Below are positions 1 to 8,827 of a stretch of DNA of 10,586 bases, one piece after another (within the stretch, counting starts at the first letter, position 1; each line of letters opens with the position of its first letter). Both the position numbers and the translations under genes were made by a program. The notes under the pieces were generated by a model, which was given only the letters and a program-made list of their open reading frames with translations, was not told where the DNA came from and searched no databases. Origin of the DNA: Eubacteriales bacterium (GTDB taxonomy: Bacteria; Bacillota; Clostridia; Peptostreptococcales; Anaerovoracaceae); the NCBI GenBank assembly GCA_028680875.1, contig JAQUJQ010000041.1:1-10586 (forward strand), given 5' to 3'.

Positions 1-169
1 GCTGTTTGAACGTGTGGTGAACGGCACTGTATTTGTACGGGAAGAGGAGATCGACTGGATCTGCCGTCACTGCGGATATGTATTTACTGGCAAGAAGCCA
101 CCGAAAAACTGTCCCACCTGCCTGCATCCACAAGCTTACTTTGAACCCAAAAACGAAGCCTATTATTAA
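1..169 (+). CDS. rbr: Rubrerythrin, C-terminal fragment (rubredoxin-like domain)
   Basis: The reading frame enters from the left edge (first full codon at 2) and stops with TAA at 167-169, giving the last 55 residues. Two metal-binding pairs, CRHC and CPTC, are spaced as in the rubredoxin-like FeS4 domain at the C-terminus of rubrerythrins. The stretch before them (VVNGTVFVREEEIDWIC) and the ending HPQAYFE are typical of Bacteroidota rubrerythrin. In this family the missing N-terminal four-helix domain carries a di-iron site that reduces hydrogen peroxide in the cytoplasm of anaerobes, and the rubredoxin-like domain passes electrons to it. A strong terminator follows, so the gene ends its own transcript and is not co-transcribed with the convergent operon. 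The identification is firm. The rest of the protein lies outside the window. Confidence 0.93.
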   Translation, partial: LFERVVNGTVFVREEEIDWICRHCGYVFTGKKPPKNCPTCLHPQAYFEPKNEAYY

Positions 170-211
170 GTTTCGGGAAATCAACTTGAACCCCAAGACG
201 CAATGAAACGA

Positions 212-247
212 CGACAGACTCCCGCAATTGGAAGTCTGCCGTTTTTT
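212..247 (+). terminator. Rho-independent terminator of the rubrerythrin gene
   Basis: A perfect 6-bp stem, CAGACT (215-220) with AGTCTG (233-238), is extended inward by two C-G pairs next to a bulged A, and outward by C-G and G-C pairs across one mismatch. A run of six T follows at 242-247. It starts about 43 bp after the rubrerythrin stop. Read from the - strand the hairpin is followed only by TCGTCGTTTC, so it would be a weaker stop for the convergent operon, though a bidirectional role is possible. Confidence 0.85.
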
Positions 248-265
248 GTTGATGATTCTAATCAA

Positions 266-294
266 GTTTCGTCAATGTTACCATGCGGCGAAAC
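266..294. repeat. Inverted repeat between the two convergent transcription units
   Basis: GTTTCG (266-271) pairs with CGAAAC (289-294). A G-T wobble and a C-G pair extend the stem inward, and a small ATG/CAT inner helix closes on a TTAC loop. It lies 48 bp downstream of the stop of the - strand operon. No T-run follows on that strand, so it is not a canonical terminator. It may be a 3'-end structure of the operon mRNA or chance. Nothing else was found in the 172-bp spacer 170-341 apart from this and the terminator. Confidence 0.35.
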
Positions 295-341
295 ATTCTA
301 CCGATCATGCTGTACAAGCCATTCACAGTTGTAACCAACTA

Positions 342-2141
342 TTAGTTTTTCGTGAATCTGATATCGGCTACATAGATCACGACTTGATTATTAGCATTAT
401 AAGTGAAGGAACTTGGTTCATGCCCAATGTTAAATACGATCACCCTATTTCTGCGGTTTGAATTATCACCTCCGTCATTCGGTGTCATATCAATCACGTA
501 TTCTCTCCATTCATTCTGTATCTGATTGGGTTGTATCCAGTTTGATTGAGACTGAGAGACATCCCAGTTCTGCTGACCATAAATACTGTTGTTGCCGAAG
601 TTCCACATATAATTCATTGGCCGTATCCAAGGCTGGAGAAACACATTGTTGCTTCCCGCCATGACAGCAGCAGAAGTTCCACAAAACATTTTAAAGCGTA
701 ACTTCTTATAACGCTGATTGTCGTAGCGGTATTCCTTGGGAAGAGCCATGGCAAATGAACCACTCCTCATACGTATAATACATTTATAGATGTTACTTCC
801 ATCACTTTGGAGCAGTTGTTCAAGATGTAAATCAACTGGTTCACCATTCACGGTTTCGTTTTTCGGGTCAAACTTTCCTATATCTGTAAATCCGCTTCGG
901 GGCAGAAAGCTGCCTGAATAGAAATTATACATCTCCCAGTTGTTATCGACGATTTGTCCTTTCACAAAAAACTGAGGCTCAACAAAAACGGTTTCAGGAT
1001 ATAAAGGATCGTCATCCTTTACAAGTTCTACCACGCCCGATTCCACATAAGAAGCCAGCAAATTATCAAGTCCCATTGATTTAGGTATATAACGAATATG
1101 CTTCAACTGACCCGACTCAAGGATATCTTGTAAAGAAGCAATACTCGAGATACGTATGTCAGCTGGTTTTTCAACCCGAAGCATAAACGGTTGCCACCCT
1201 CCGCCACCACTTCTGGTTTTTACTCCATTTCTGTTATAATCTAGTGTAGGTAGCACATTTGTCAGGTTGGCTCCTGTCAGATCGAGCGATTCCAGATTGG
1301 GGAAATAAAACAAGTCGGAGAAGGTTGTAGTATGAAGAGGATAAGTAAGGCTCTTCACATTCTCAACTGCAGCTGCCGTAAATGTAGTGACATTATTAGC
1401 CTGCAATACAGCCGTTTCAGAGGGCGAGAATGGTGTATCACGTGTAGGAATCTTGACAATCAAAGGCTTGGAGACGGTTACAGTATCAAGAATCTTCGTC
1501 CCATCGCTCTGTATTGGCACAACCTTGTAATTTACATCAACCGTCAACTCTTTTCCAGTCTCCAGATTACCGCAATAAAAGCGCGGTGTGGTTACCTGGC
1601 TCCCTTGTTTGTTGCCATCTTTGTCGGTATAGCTGTATGTCAGATTGAGATATTCCATCACCACTGAATTTAACCCGTTGGGCCATTCCACGACCATTGC
1701 CGAGGGTGAAACAGTAAGCTTTGGGGAAGCAATACCTATCAAATCCCGGTCTAACCTGGTAAAAGGTATCAAAGCAATTTCCTGAGGAACCGACTTATTG
1801 CCGAAGTCGTCTTCAGTGTATACGTTGAAGCGATACAGCTTCGTCTCTGTCAATCCTGTGATATTGACCCACGAACATACCGAGTCGATATAATGCTTTT
1901 CTCCATCATACTCAACCACCGTCTTGGACGCCTTACCCAACTTAATTTGGCTGGAGGGCAACCGTCCTGCTTTCATCAGATCTATCTCAACTCTTTCATA
2001 TCCTACATATCCAATTATCGTATCGAAGCGGGCGGGATAAATTATTTCACCCGAGTAATTTTCAACATTGTCATATTGACCACTGCATGATGTTAGAATC
2101 AGCACGGCTAACGTCAAAAGTATAATTGATAAATGTCTCAT
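342..2141 (-). CDS. DUF4998-type surface lipoprotein of a SusCD locus
   Basis: This is a 599-residue predicted lipoprotein, the last gene of the susCD operon, starting 24 bp after the preceding stop. Residues 1-19 form a lipoprotein signal peptide with lipobox LTSC (Cys19). Residues about 22-235 resemble the DUF4998 family found beside SusCD pairs: an opening GEIIYPARFD segment, then two fibronectin-like modules. Residues about 275-300 look like one leucine-rich turn (FPNLESLDLTGANLTN). A glycine-rich patch (SGGGGW, 311-316) follows. The C-terminal 210 residues (about 390-599) are rich in aromatic residues and end VVIYVADIRF, the kind of last strand seen in jelly-roll carbohydrate-binding modules, but I cannot assign a family there. 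No catalytic motif is visible. The likely role is a surface substrate-binding protein helping the SusCD transporter; the ligand is unknown. The family call rests on recalled N-terminal similarity, not a search. Confidence 0.8.
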   Translation of the reverse strand: MRHLSIILLTLAVLILTSCSGQYDNVENYSGEIIYPARFDTIIGYVGYERVEIDLMKAGRLPSSQIKLGKASKTVVEYDGEKHYIDSVCSWVNITGLTETKLYRFNVYTEDDFGNKSVPQEIALIPFTRLDRDLIGIASPKLTVSPSAMVVEWPNGLNSVVMEYLNLTYSYTDKDGNKQGSQVTTPRFYCGNLETGKELTVDVNYKVVPIQSDGTKILDTVTVSKPLIVKIPTRDTPFSPSETAVLQANNVTTFTAAAVENVKSLTYPLHTTTFSDLFYFPNLESLDLTGANLTNVLPTLDYNRNGVKTRSGGGGWQPFMLRVEKPADIRISSIASLQDILESGQLKHIRYIPKSMGLDNLLASYVESGVVELVKDDDPLYPETVFVEPQFFVKGQIVDNNWEMYNFYSGSFLPRSGFTDIGKFDPKNETVNGEPVDLHLEQLLQSDGSNIYKCIIRMRSGSFAMALPKEYRYDNQRYKKLRFKMFCGTSAAVMAGSNNVFLQPWIRPMNYMWNFGNNSIYGQQNWDVSQSQSNWIQPNQIQNEWREYVIDMTPNDGGDNSNRRNRVIVFNIGHEPSSFTYNANNQVVIYVADIRFTKN

Positions 2142-2165
2142 AATTTTTCTAATTTAACGTATTAC

Positions 2166-3479
2166 CTATTTTACTTTTTTACCGTAAAGTGTCAACTCTG
2201 ACATACAATTGGCTCCAGTGGATGAATAGTTATCATCAAAACAGTACAACCCTTCATATCTGAACCAACGCGTAGGTCGCGTATACTGCGGATCATCCGG
2301 AAAAAAGTACGCCATGTCTCCCGCTTCACCCATTTTCACGATCTGGAGATCACTCACACCCTGTGGGATTGGTGTTCTTTGCGTAGAGATAGAATCCCAT
2401 TTTTCAGTTTGATCGTTGAAAACATACAAACGGAATTCACCACAATTCTCTGCACGGTAATACTGTCCGCGTTCGATATTTGCTAGTCCTCCCGAGTGAC
2501 GCTGTACGGTAATAACCCGACTAAGCTCATAGTAATCACCCAGGTCTATAATAATATTCCAAGGCATATTCCCATGGCGAGAAAAGCCGGTACGCCCGCG
2601 ACTTCCGGTATGGAAGAAGTTGAGATTGTCTCCGCGGTCAATAATACCATCTATCAGTTTCGTCATACGTCCTTCGAGGTTATCACCGAACATGGCGGGT
2701 ACCCCCGTGTTAATGATCTTGCCATTAATGGTTACAGTAGAATCGTTGGCATTGGGGATTTTCCATTTCGTTTTGTCAAGTGCCTCATCTTCCAACAGGA
2801 ATATTTCACCGAAAGGGATGTTCTCGGTGGTATTCCCATAGTGATCTTCCACGCGGATGCTCACTTCAACCGGCTCGGTTGATGGAAGTTCCAGGTCTTC
2901 GATGAATCTTCGTTCTTTCATCTCGTTCGATGAGAATACGGATACCAGGTCTCGAAGTTGTCCGTCTTGCGTATACTTGAACGAGATGTACACGTTTATC
3001 AACTGCTCCAATTCATTTTCCCAGTCCACAAGGAAAGAGCTGAAACCCGATTTTACAGAAAGGGTTTTTGCCACCCTGTTAATGGAAGATTCGTACGGTA
3101 CAATTTCAACATTCACTGTCTCAGAGCGATTACCCGCACGATCCACACTGTACAACTTAATTACTTTCGGATCGGTGCTACCCAATCCAACAACATCAAG
3201 TGAATCGGTATAAAAGGACGAAGTAAAATAAAATGTTTTCCCTTTGTCGTTGGTATATTCTGCATTCACACTCAGCAAATCTTCATCGGGTGGAATCGTA
3301 TAGAAAAATCTTGCTCCACCGTAAAGTGCTTCCCATTTGAGTATTGTTGGTTTCCCGGGAGGCGTGGTATCATCTGCCGATGATTGAAACCTGGAACCTT
3401 CTTCGCAGGCACCGAACAATACCATTATGGCCACGGCACACGCCCACTTATATATATTCATTTTCATCTTCCTAAACAT
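2166..3479 (-). CDS. DUF4959/DUF5126/DUF5000-type lipoprotein with discoidin-like C-terminus
   Basis: Third gene of the operon. From the start chosen here it has 437 residues, with a signal peptide ending in lipobox FGAC (Cys25) followed by EE, which resembles a Bacteroidota surface-export signal. Residues about 35-130 (starting TTPPGKPTILKWEALYGG) fit DUF4959, about 130-225 fit DUF5126, and 232-437 fit DUF5000. The last part shows discoidin (F5/8 type C, galactose-binding-like) features: KLIDGIIDRGD, IIIDLGDYYELSRV, and a terminal MSELTLYGKK strand. Proteins of this layout sit beside SusCD pairs and are thought to bind glycan at the cell surface; no enzyme motif is seen. Start choice: the frame is open back to an ATG at 3536 that overlaps susD by 32 bp. 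The ATG at 3479 is the first outside susD, while ATGs at 3467 and 3461 are also possible; AGGAAG lies 6 bp before the one at 3461. All give a workable signal peptide. Confidence 0.85.
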   Translation of the reverse strand: MFRKMKMNIYKWACAVAIMVLFGACEEGSRFQSSADDTTPPGKPTILKWEALYGGARFFYTIPPDEDLLSVNAEYTNDKGKTFYFTSSFYTDSLDVVGLGSTDPKVIKLYSVDRAGNRSETVNVEIVPYESSINRVAKTLSVKSGFSSFLVDWENELEQLINVYISFKYTQDGQLRDLVSVFSSNEMKERRFIEDLELPSTEPVEVSIRVEDHYGNTTENIPFGEIFLLEDEALDKTKWKIPNANDSTVTINGKIINTGVPAMFGDNLEGRMTKLIDGIIDRGDNLNFFHTGSRGRTGFSRHGNMPWNIIIDLGDYYELSRVITVQRHSGGLANIERGQYYRAENCGEFRLYVFNDQTEKWDSISTQRTPIPQGVSDLQIVKMGEAGDMAYFFPDDPQYTRPTRWFRYEGLYCFDDNYSSTGANCMSELTLYGKKVK

Positions 3480-3504
3480 ATTATAATTATTAAAAATTAA
3501 ATCA

Positions 3505-5484
3505 TTACCATCCTGGATTCTGGGTAAGTTTTCCATTCGTATTCATCTCATTCAGATCAATTGGCCAAAGGTAGTCTCTTATAGTGAACCGTCGAGCCTG
3601 CACAACTCCCAATACGAAGAAGGTTGAAGGAGCCGTTCCACGATAATTCCATCCCTGGATGGGAGATGAAAATTCAATATGTGCACGTTTGTGGCGTAAC
3701 ATGTCCCAGTAATGGATCCCTTCAAAGGCCAATTCTATGCTCCTCTCCTGAAGGATGATATCACGCATGCCTGCCTGTGTCCGATGCTTATTTAGCGTGC
3801 GGGCCAATAATGCGTTAGACCAAACCTCTTCCACGTTGGGAATCCCAGCCCTTGTCCTTACCATGTTGATAGCATCCCACACTTCTTGATCGGGCTGCGT
3901 TTTTATCTCATTCAACACTTCAGCCTTCATCAGATATAGATCCGACATACGGATTACCGGATATGGGAATTTAACCTGACGCTGCCAGTTTGAAGATCTT
4001 GACTCAGGATGTACGAGTTTTTGTATACCAATACCGGTACAGAAGAAATCGGTAGCGTTCACACTTGGATTATATCCCCCATTGGTCCCTTGCATCATAT
4101 AAACTGGAATAATTTCAAAATGAGAGCGATAATAGCCACCCGTAATACCCAGATTTGCATAGAAGCGCAGTTCACGATTCATGTACAAATTAATGGTGGG
4201 TTGGTTGGGTTGCATTAATCCTGCTATTTTCGGATAGTCTGGGTCTTCAACGCCTGGGGTGAGATAAGTATCGTGCCTTGAATTGTAATTAAAGGTCAGA
4301 TCCTCCTCCAGCGGTAGCCCATTCTCCGTGTAATATCGTTCTGCCATCTGATAGGTCGCCCCCATCCATTGCCAGGAAAAACCCGAAGCATTCACGTCTC
4401 CTTCAAATCCTGCTGGAAGCCTTATATTGGTAGAATGCGCCAATTCGCCCTGATTGTATATGTCCACGTTTGAATACGCCCACAACAACTCTTTGTTCCA
4501 AGGATCAGCAATAACCATTCGCAAGTCATAATAAGTCTTCATCCTTGTGGGATTGAGTTCGTAAAAACCACGGTCCTTCACGTACACTTCTTTCGGGTAT
4601 TCATACATCCCTTTGCCATTTTGTAAAGCAGTTTCGATCGCGTCATTGATCGCAGTGAGGGCTTCACTCCATTTCTCTTTTGTACGCTCTGCTGAATCAT
4701 TCACTGGGAAAAAAGGCTCTCCATCAATCGGATCAAAGAAGTCCCCGAAGAATTCTTTATTCCCACTATAGAACGGGCTCGCCCTGAAATACAACACGCG
4801 AGCCTTGATGGCCTTGGCTGCAATCTGGTCTACTTGCCCCAGATTATTCTCCTCTGCCCTCTCCGTCAAGTTGGGAATGGCTTCATCCATTAGCCTGATA
4901 ATGTAGTCGAAGACCTCCTCTACCTTCGAACGGTAAAGGAACAGTTCATCGGCCATCGCCTCGGGTTGCATTGCCTTATCAGAAATCACAATGGGTCCAT
5001 ATTTCTGCAACAATAGGAAATGATAATAGGCTTTCAGAAAAGTTGCCTGTGCAGTCCAATCCGCACGTTCTTTCTCCGTTAGGTTACGGGTGTTTTTAAT
5101 GTAGTCCAAAAAGACATTGGTAGAACGGATTGCACGATAATAGTGCTTTCCCCCACCGGTACCGGACCAGTTTCCCAAGAGGGGAGATCCTGTTACCTGT
5201 AATCCACGCATGATTCGCTCAGCAACCAGGTTGCCGCTGTTATTCTGAACGGAGGCATCGATGCGTCCTATATACTCGTCACCCAATCCCCACATGCTGT
5301 TGTGAGTGGTCCAATCATTGGGAATGTAATTGTATATCTTGGCCAACGCATTGTACGCATCGTCTTTCGTGGCGTAGATATTCTCCAACTTCAATGTATT
5401 GTCAGGAACAACATCCAAATATTCCGAACAGGAAGTCATCAACACCACGGCAACTATTATATTGGTATAAATCGCAATTTTCAT
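3505..5484 (-). CDS. SusD/RagB-family nutrient-binding outer-membrane lipoprotein
   Basis: A 659-residue SusD-like protein, somewhat longer than the roughly 500-600 usual for the family. The signal peptide ends in lipobox LMTSC (Cys19), followed by SEYLDVVPDNT, a common SusD opening. Residues about 34-130 (IYATKDDAYNALAKIYNY, then YYRAIRSTNVFLDYI) are the N-terminal SusD-like helices. The region about 135-235 carries the TPR-like helices (AQATFLKAYYHFLLLQKYGP). The C-terminal part has the conserved order VIRMSDLYLMKAEVLNEI, RSIELAFEGIHYWDMLRHKR and a LWPIDLNEMNTNGKLTQNPGW ending. SusD proteins form a lid over the SusC barrel at the outer face of the outer membrane and present oligomeric substrate to it. 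The gene starts 18 bp after the susC stop, so the two are co-transcribed. The sequence does not reveal the substrate. The family call is firm. Confidence 0.96.
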   Translation of the reverse strand: MKIAIYTNIIVAVVLMTSCSEYLDVVPDNTLKLENIYATKDDAYNALAKIYNYIPNDWTTHNSMWGLGDEYIGRIDASVQNNSGNLVAERIMRGLQVTGSPLLGNWSGTGGGKHYYRAIRSTNVFLDYIKNTRNLTEKERADWTAQATFLKAYYHFLLLQKYGPIVISDKAMQPEAMADELFLYRSKVEEVFDYIIRLMDEAIPNLTERAEENNLGQVDQIAAKAIKARVLYFRASPFYSGNKEFFGDFFDPIDGEPFFPVNDSAERTKEKWSEALTAINDAIETALQNGKGMYEYPKEVYVKDRGFYELNPTRMKTYYDLRMVIADPWNKELLWAYSNVDIYNQGELAHSTNIRLPAGFEGDVNASGFSWQWMGATYQMAERYYTENGLPLEEDLTFNYNSRHDTYLTPGVEDPDYPKIAGLMQPNQPTINLYMNRELRFYANLGITGGYYRSHFEIIPVYMMQGTNGGYNPSVNATDFFCTGIGIQKLVHPESRSSNWQRQVKFPYPVIRMSDLYLMKAEVLNEIKTQPDQEVWDAINMVRTRAGIPNVEEVWSNALLARTLNKHRTQAGMRDIILQERSIELAFEGIHYWDMLRHKRAHIEFSSPIQGWNYRGTAPSTFFVLGVVQARRFTIRDYLWPIDLNEMNTNGKLTQNPGW

Positions 5485-5502
5485 TTGTTTTCTTTTTATA
5501 AA

Positions 5503-8500
5503 TTAAAAATCTAATTTCAGACCAAAATTGATTCTCTTGTTGGGTGGATAGCCAATGCCTTTACGACCCATTTCGGGATCCCACAATTTAAATGGGCTTA
5601 CCACTAACAAATTTTCTCCCGACACATAAAGCCTGCAATTCTGCAACTTAAGCGATGGAACGGAGAAGTTATATCCAAATTCGACTGTTTTTAGACGAAG
5701 GAAAGAAACATCGCGAAGCCACCATGACGACTGCTGCAGATTGTTGTTGATCGTTGTAGTCGACAGACGAGGCCAAAAAGAATACGGATCGGGATCAGTT
5801 TCGCTCCAGTAGTCATCTGCAATAAAGGGCAGCGCATTGCGATTATTCACAAACGGTGCAATGCCTTCTGTGCCATCGCTGCCTCCACCTGATCCGGGGT
5901 TAATAAACATCGAGACTCGCCCGTTTCCTTGAAAAAAGAATGAAACGTCAAACTTCTTGTATCCTCCTGAAAGCCCGAAACCATACTGTATCTCTGGACT
6001 GGTAGGATAGCCCATCGCTACACGGTCGTTGTTGTTTACAACACCATCTCCGTTGACGTCCTTGTATTTGATATCTCCAGCCATGTATTCGCCAAAATCC
6101 TGTCTCGGCGAGTTGTCAATTTCCGCCTGATCAACGAAAAGACGCTCAGCGATCAATCCCCACCATTGATTAATGTTATGCCCTTTACGCTTCAAATATT
6201 CGTCGGGATAATTCTTTTCATCAAGCTCGAGGTATTTATTGGTAGCGTAGGTAAAATTACCACGGCCTGTCAACCAAATATCATTGTTAAATTGATGCTC
6301 AACATCGATAGATGCGTCTATACCGTGAGATTCCACTTTACCCACGTTACCGCTGATAGAAGCCTCAAGCCCTGCGGAACTCGGAAAATTATCACGTGTC
6401 ATATAAATCTTATCGCGATAGTCCTGAAAAACATCGGCCTGAATACGTATAGCCTCATTCTTCAATAAGCTCAATTCAATCCCCGCATTATATTTGGTAG
6501 AAACCTCCCAGGTTATATTGGGGTTGGCATAACGGGATACAGTGTAACCAGGGTAAGAATTCATAAACGTACTACCCCATCTGTATTCTCCACCGCCCAA
6601 TGACACATCTGAAAGGAAAAAGAAACGACCTTCTCGCCCTGCAATGGCATCATTTCCACCCTGCCCCCAGCTTGCTTTGATTTTCAGCGCACTAAGAACG
6701 TTCAGGTATGGTTCGAAAAACTTTTCGTTCGATACCATCCAACCGGCAGCAAAAGCAGGGAAGAAACCAAACTGCTTGCTGCCCGTGAATTTTTCCGAAC
6801 CATTGTACCCATATGAGAAATCCAGAAAATAACGGGAGTCGTAATCATACGTAAAGCGACCCGAAACACCAAGGTTTTTCTCGGGGAGCGTATAATAAAT
6901 AGAATTGCTATTTCCGCCTGTTACAAGGTTTTCCTGCATGATCCCAACCACGGTTGCTCCTGTATTGTGTTTGCCAAATAATCGGTTCCACGACAAGATT
7001 CCTTCATAATAATACTGTCCGCTGGCATCACGTCCGGGTTGCACATCACCCAGGTAAGCCTGTCCTGTGGTGGGGTTTAGTGCGAAAAGCGAATAATCAC
7101 CCGTTATCTGGTTGAAGTTTTCCAATGCATAATAATAGGGTGAATAGGTACGGCGGCTGGTATATTTACCCCAGCTGTTCACCGATGCTTTAAGACTTGC
7201 TCTAAGTCCTTCAGTTATAAAACCCAATTCTTGTGTGAGGGTACCTTGTACCGTAACGTTCGTTTCATTCCGGTCTTCGTAACCACGAATCATGCTGGCG
7301 TAAGGGTTAACTTTTGTCGCCCCCCCTACCAGTGTGCTTCCGAAAAGAATATGCTCGGTGAATTCATTGGCCGCGTCGGGTTCAAATGTAAATGGGAAAT
7401 CGACCGGATTCGACCACATGATCTGGCGGTATATCTCACTTGACGACTCATAGGGACCGTTATAACGCTCAAAACGTCCTGTAATCCTTGTGTCCAACTT
7501 GGTAGTTTGTGACAGGTTAAAAATAACGTTACTACGAACCTGAGATCTGCTAATATTGATGTTATTATTGAAATTATTACGGGTATCTACCTTGAGTAAT
7601 CCAGTCTCATGTTCAAATGTGCCGGATACAAAATAAGTGGCGACTTTACCTCCTCCCGATATATTTATATTAACCTTTTCATTGGCAGTCGATTTATTGA
7701 ACAATGCGTCATACCAGTTCACGTTGGGATATATCATGGGATTTTCACCACGCATGGTAGCTTGAATCTTCTGTTCGTCGTAATAAGACCCCAACAATGG
7801 ATTGCGGGTAATCTGTGCCTCGTTATAGAGTCGCATATAGCTTACCCCATCCAGAAATTCCAGCTGACGGGTAGGTGATGCAACATTCACGTCGGCCCTG
7901 ATGCTGACTTTTGCTTTGCCTTCACGTCCGGCTTTGGTTGCCACCGAGATAATCCCATTGGCACTTCGTGCACCATACATAACCGTTGCCGAAGCATCTT
8001 TCATTACTGAAAAACTCTCGATGTCATCGGGTTGCAAACGTGCAAGATCATCTGTGGTCGATTCAAAACCATCAATCAAAATCAATGGGGAGGTTTTGTA
8101 TCCGAAAGTGGTAACACCACGTATAAAAAACTGGGCATTGTCAGCACCCGGTTCTCCTGATGTCTGGTACGAAATAATCCCTGCAATCTTTCCTGCCAGG
8201 GCAGAAGTGAGGTTCGATGCAGGAACCCTCAACTCATCTACCTGTACGGTCGAAATAGATGCCACAACGCTCTCTTTCTTTTGTCGTCCGAACGCAACCA
8301 CGGTTACTTCATCAATGCCAATTGATTGAAGTTCGAGTGTAACGTCAAATCTACGATTGCTTCCAATTTCAAGCATGGCAGTTTCGTAACCCATGAATGA
8401 CACTTCTATCACATCGGTCGTTTTTACATTGATAGAAAACTCGCCATCAATATTGGTAGTCACTCCACGTTGGGTTCCTCTTACAACCACTGCCGCCCCG

Positions 8501-8655
8501 GGCAGGGTAGTGCCGGTTTCGTCCCTCACTACTCCGTTAACAGTAATTTCCTGTGCCGTCACATATCCTGTAAAGACAATCAGACACAGTGTTAAAATAA
8601 CGCTTCGCAGCCGGGAAAATGGTTTTTCTCCGCATTTTCTTTGTCTAACATTCAT
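5503..8655 (-). CDS. SusC/RagA-family TonB-dependent outer-membrane transporter
   Basis: A 1050-residue SusC-like transporter and first gene of the operon. Residues 1-34 are a signal peptide with likely cleavage at YVTA/QE. Residues about 36-110 form a carboxypeptidase-regulatory-like domain (ITVNGVVRDETG through VIEVSFMGYETA). The link DEVTVVAFGRQKKESVV (115-131) is the usual SusC segment before the plug. The plug spans about 130-245, with IRGVTTFG, LILIDGFE, IESFSVMKDASATVMYGARSANG and GIISVATK. The barrel runs from about 250 to the last strand INFGLKLDF, with the terminal Phe expected for outer-membrane insertion. A DVNGDGVVNNND loop at 866-877 resembles an EF-hand calcium site, often seen in this family. 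With SusD it imports oligomers into the periplasm using TonB energy. There is no N-terminal STN signalling domain, so control through a dedicated anti-sigma factor is unlikely. No frameshift is seen. Confidence 0.97.
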   Translation of the reverse strand: MNVRQRKCGEKPFSRLRSVILTLCLIVFTGYVTAQEITVNGVVRDETGTTLPGAAVVVRGTQRGVTTNIDGEFSINVKTTDVIEVSFMGYETAMLEIGSNRRFDVTLELQSIGIDEVTVVAFGRQKKESVVASISTVQVDELRVPASNLTSALAGKIAGIISYQTSGEPGADNAQFFIRGVTTFGYKTSPLILIDGFESTTDDLARLQPDDIESFSVMKDASATVMYGARSANGIISVATKAGREGKAKVSIRADVNVASPTRQLEFLDGVSYMRLYNEAQITRNPLLGSYYDEQKIQATMRGENPMIYPNVNWYDALFNKSTANEKVNINISGGGKVATYFVSGTFEHETGLLKVDTRNNFNNNINISRSQVRSNVIFNLSQTTKLDTRITGRFERYNGPYESSSEIYRQIMWSNPVDFPFTFEPDAANEFTEHILFGSTLVGGATKVNPYASMIRGYEDRNETNVTVQGTLTQELGFITEGLRASLKASVNSWGKYTSRRTYSPYYYALENFNQITGDYSLFALNPTTGQAYLGDVQPGRDASGQYYYEGILSWNRLFGKHNTGATVVGIMQENLVTGGNSNSIYYTLPEKNLGVSGRFTYDYDSRYFLDFSYGYNGSEKFTGSKQFGFFPAFAAGWMVSNEKFFEPYLNVLSALKIKASWGQGGNDAIAGREGRFFFLSDVSLGGGEYRWGSTFMNSYPGYTVSRYANPNITWEVSTKYNAGIELSLLKNEAIRIQADVFQDYRDKIYMTRDNFPSSAGLEASISGNVGKVESHGIDASIDVEHQFNNDIWLTGRGNFTYATNKYLELDEKNYPDEYLKRKGHNINQWWGLIAERLFVDQAEIDNSPRQDFGEYMAGDIKYKDVNGDGVVNNNDRVAMGYPTSPEIQYGFGLSGGYKKFDVSFFFQGNGRVSMFINPGSGGGSDGTEGIAPFVNNRNALPFIADDYWSETDPDPYSFWPRLSTTTINNNLQQSSWWLRDVSFLRLKTVEFGYNFSVPSLKLQNCRLYVSGENLLVVSPFKLWDPEMGRKGIGYPPNKRINFGLKLDF

Positions 8656-8729
8656 AGATTAATTGATTTAAATAGTAATTCATTTCATCACAGTTTTTTA
8701 AATTCAAAAAATTATTTTAACTCAATATG

Positions 8730-8761
8730 CAATTTTATACGATTTTTTATAAAAATTCAAA
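8730..8761 (-). promoter_or_regulatory. Candidate Bacteroidota-type promoter of the susCD operon
   Basis: On the - strand TTTG (8761-8758) is followed after exactly 20 bp by TAAAATTG (8737-8730), matching the Bacteroides -33 TTTG / -7 TAnnTTTG pattern at seven of eight positions of the -7 box, with ideal spacing. Transcription would start about 65-70 bp before the ATG at 8655. The sequence is AT-rich, so a chance match is possible. Confidence 0.55.
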
Positions 8762-8827
8762 GAAAATAATATTTAGGGAGATTTCCAAATTAATTTTTAC
8801 AATATTTATTTTTTGTACCACTATTTT

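Noticed and set aside
6025..6060. Dockerin-like DVNGDG loop, suggesting a cellulosome-type dockerin
   Set aside because: Only a single loop is present, inside the SusC barrel region where such calcium-type loops are common; a dockerin needs two repeats.
5503..8655. Long open frames on the + strand opposite the susC-like gene (for example 7901-8329 and 8393-8662)
   Set aside because: They lie wholly antisense to a well-supported gene, carry no recognisable motif, and have no promoter or ribosome site of their own.
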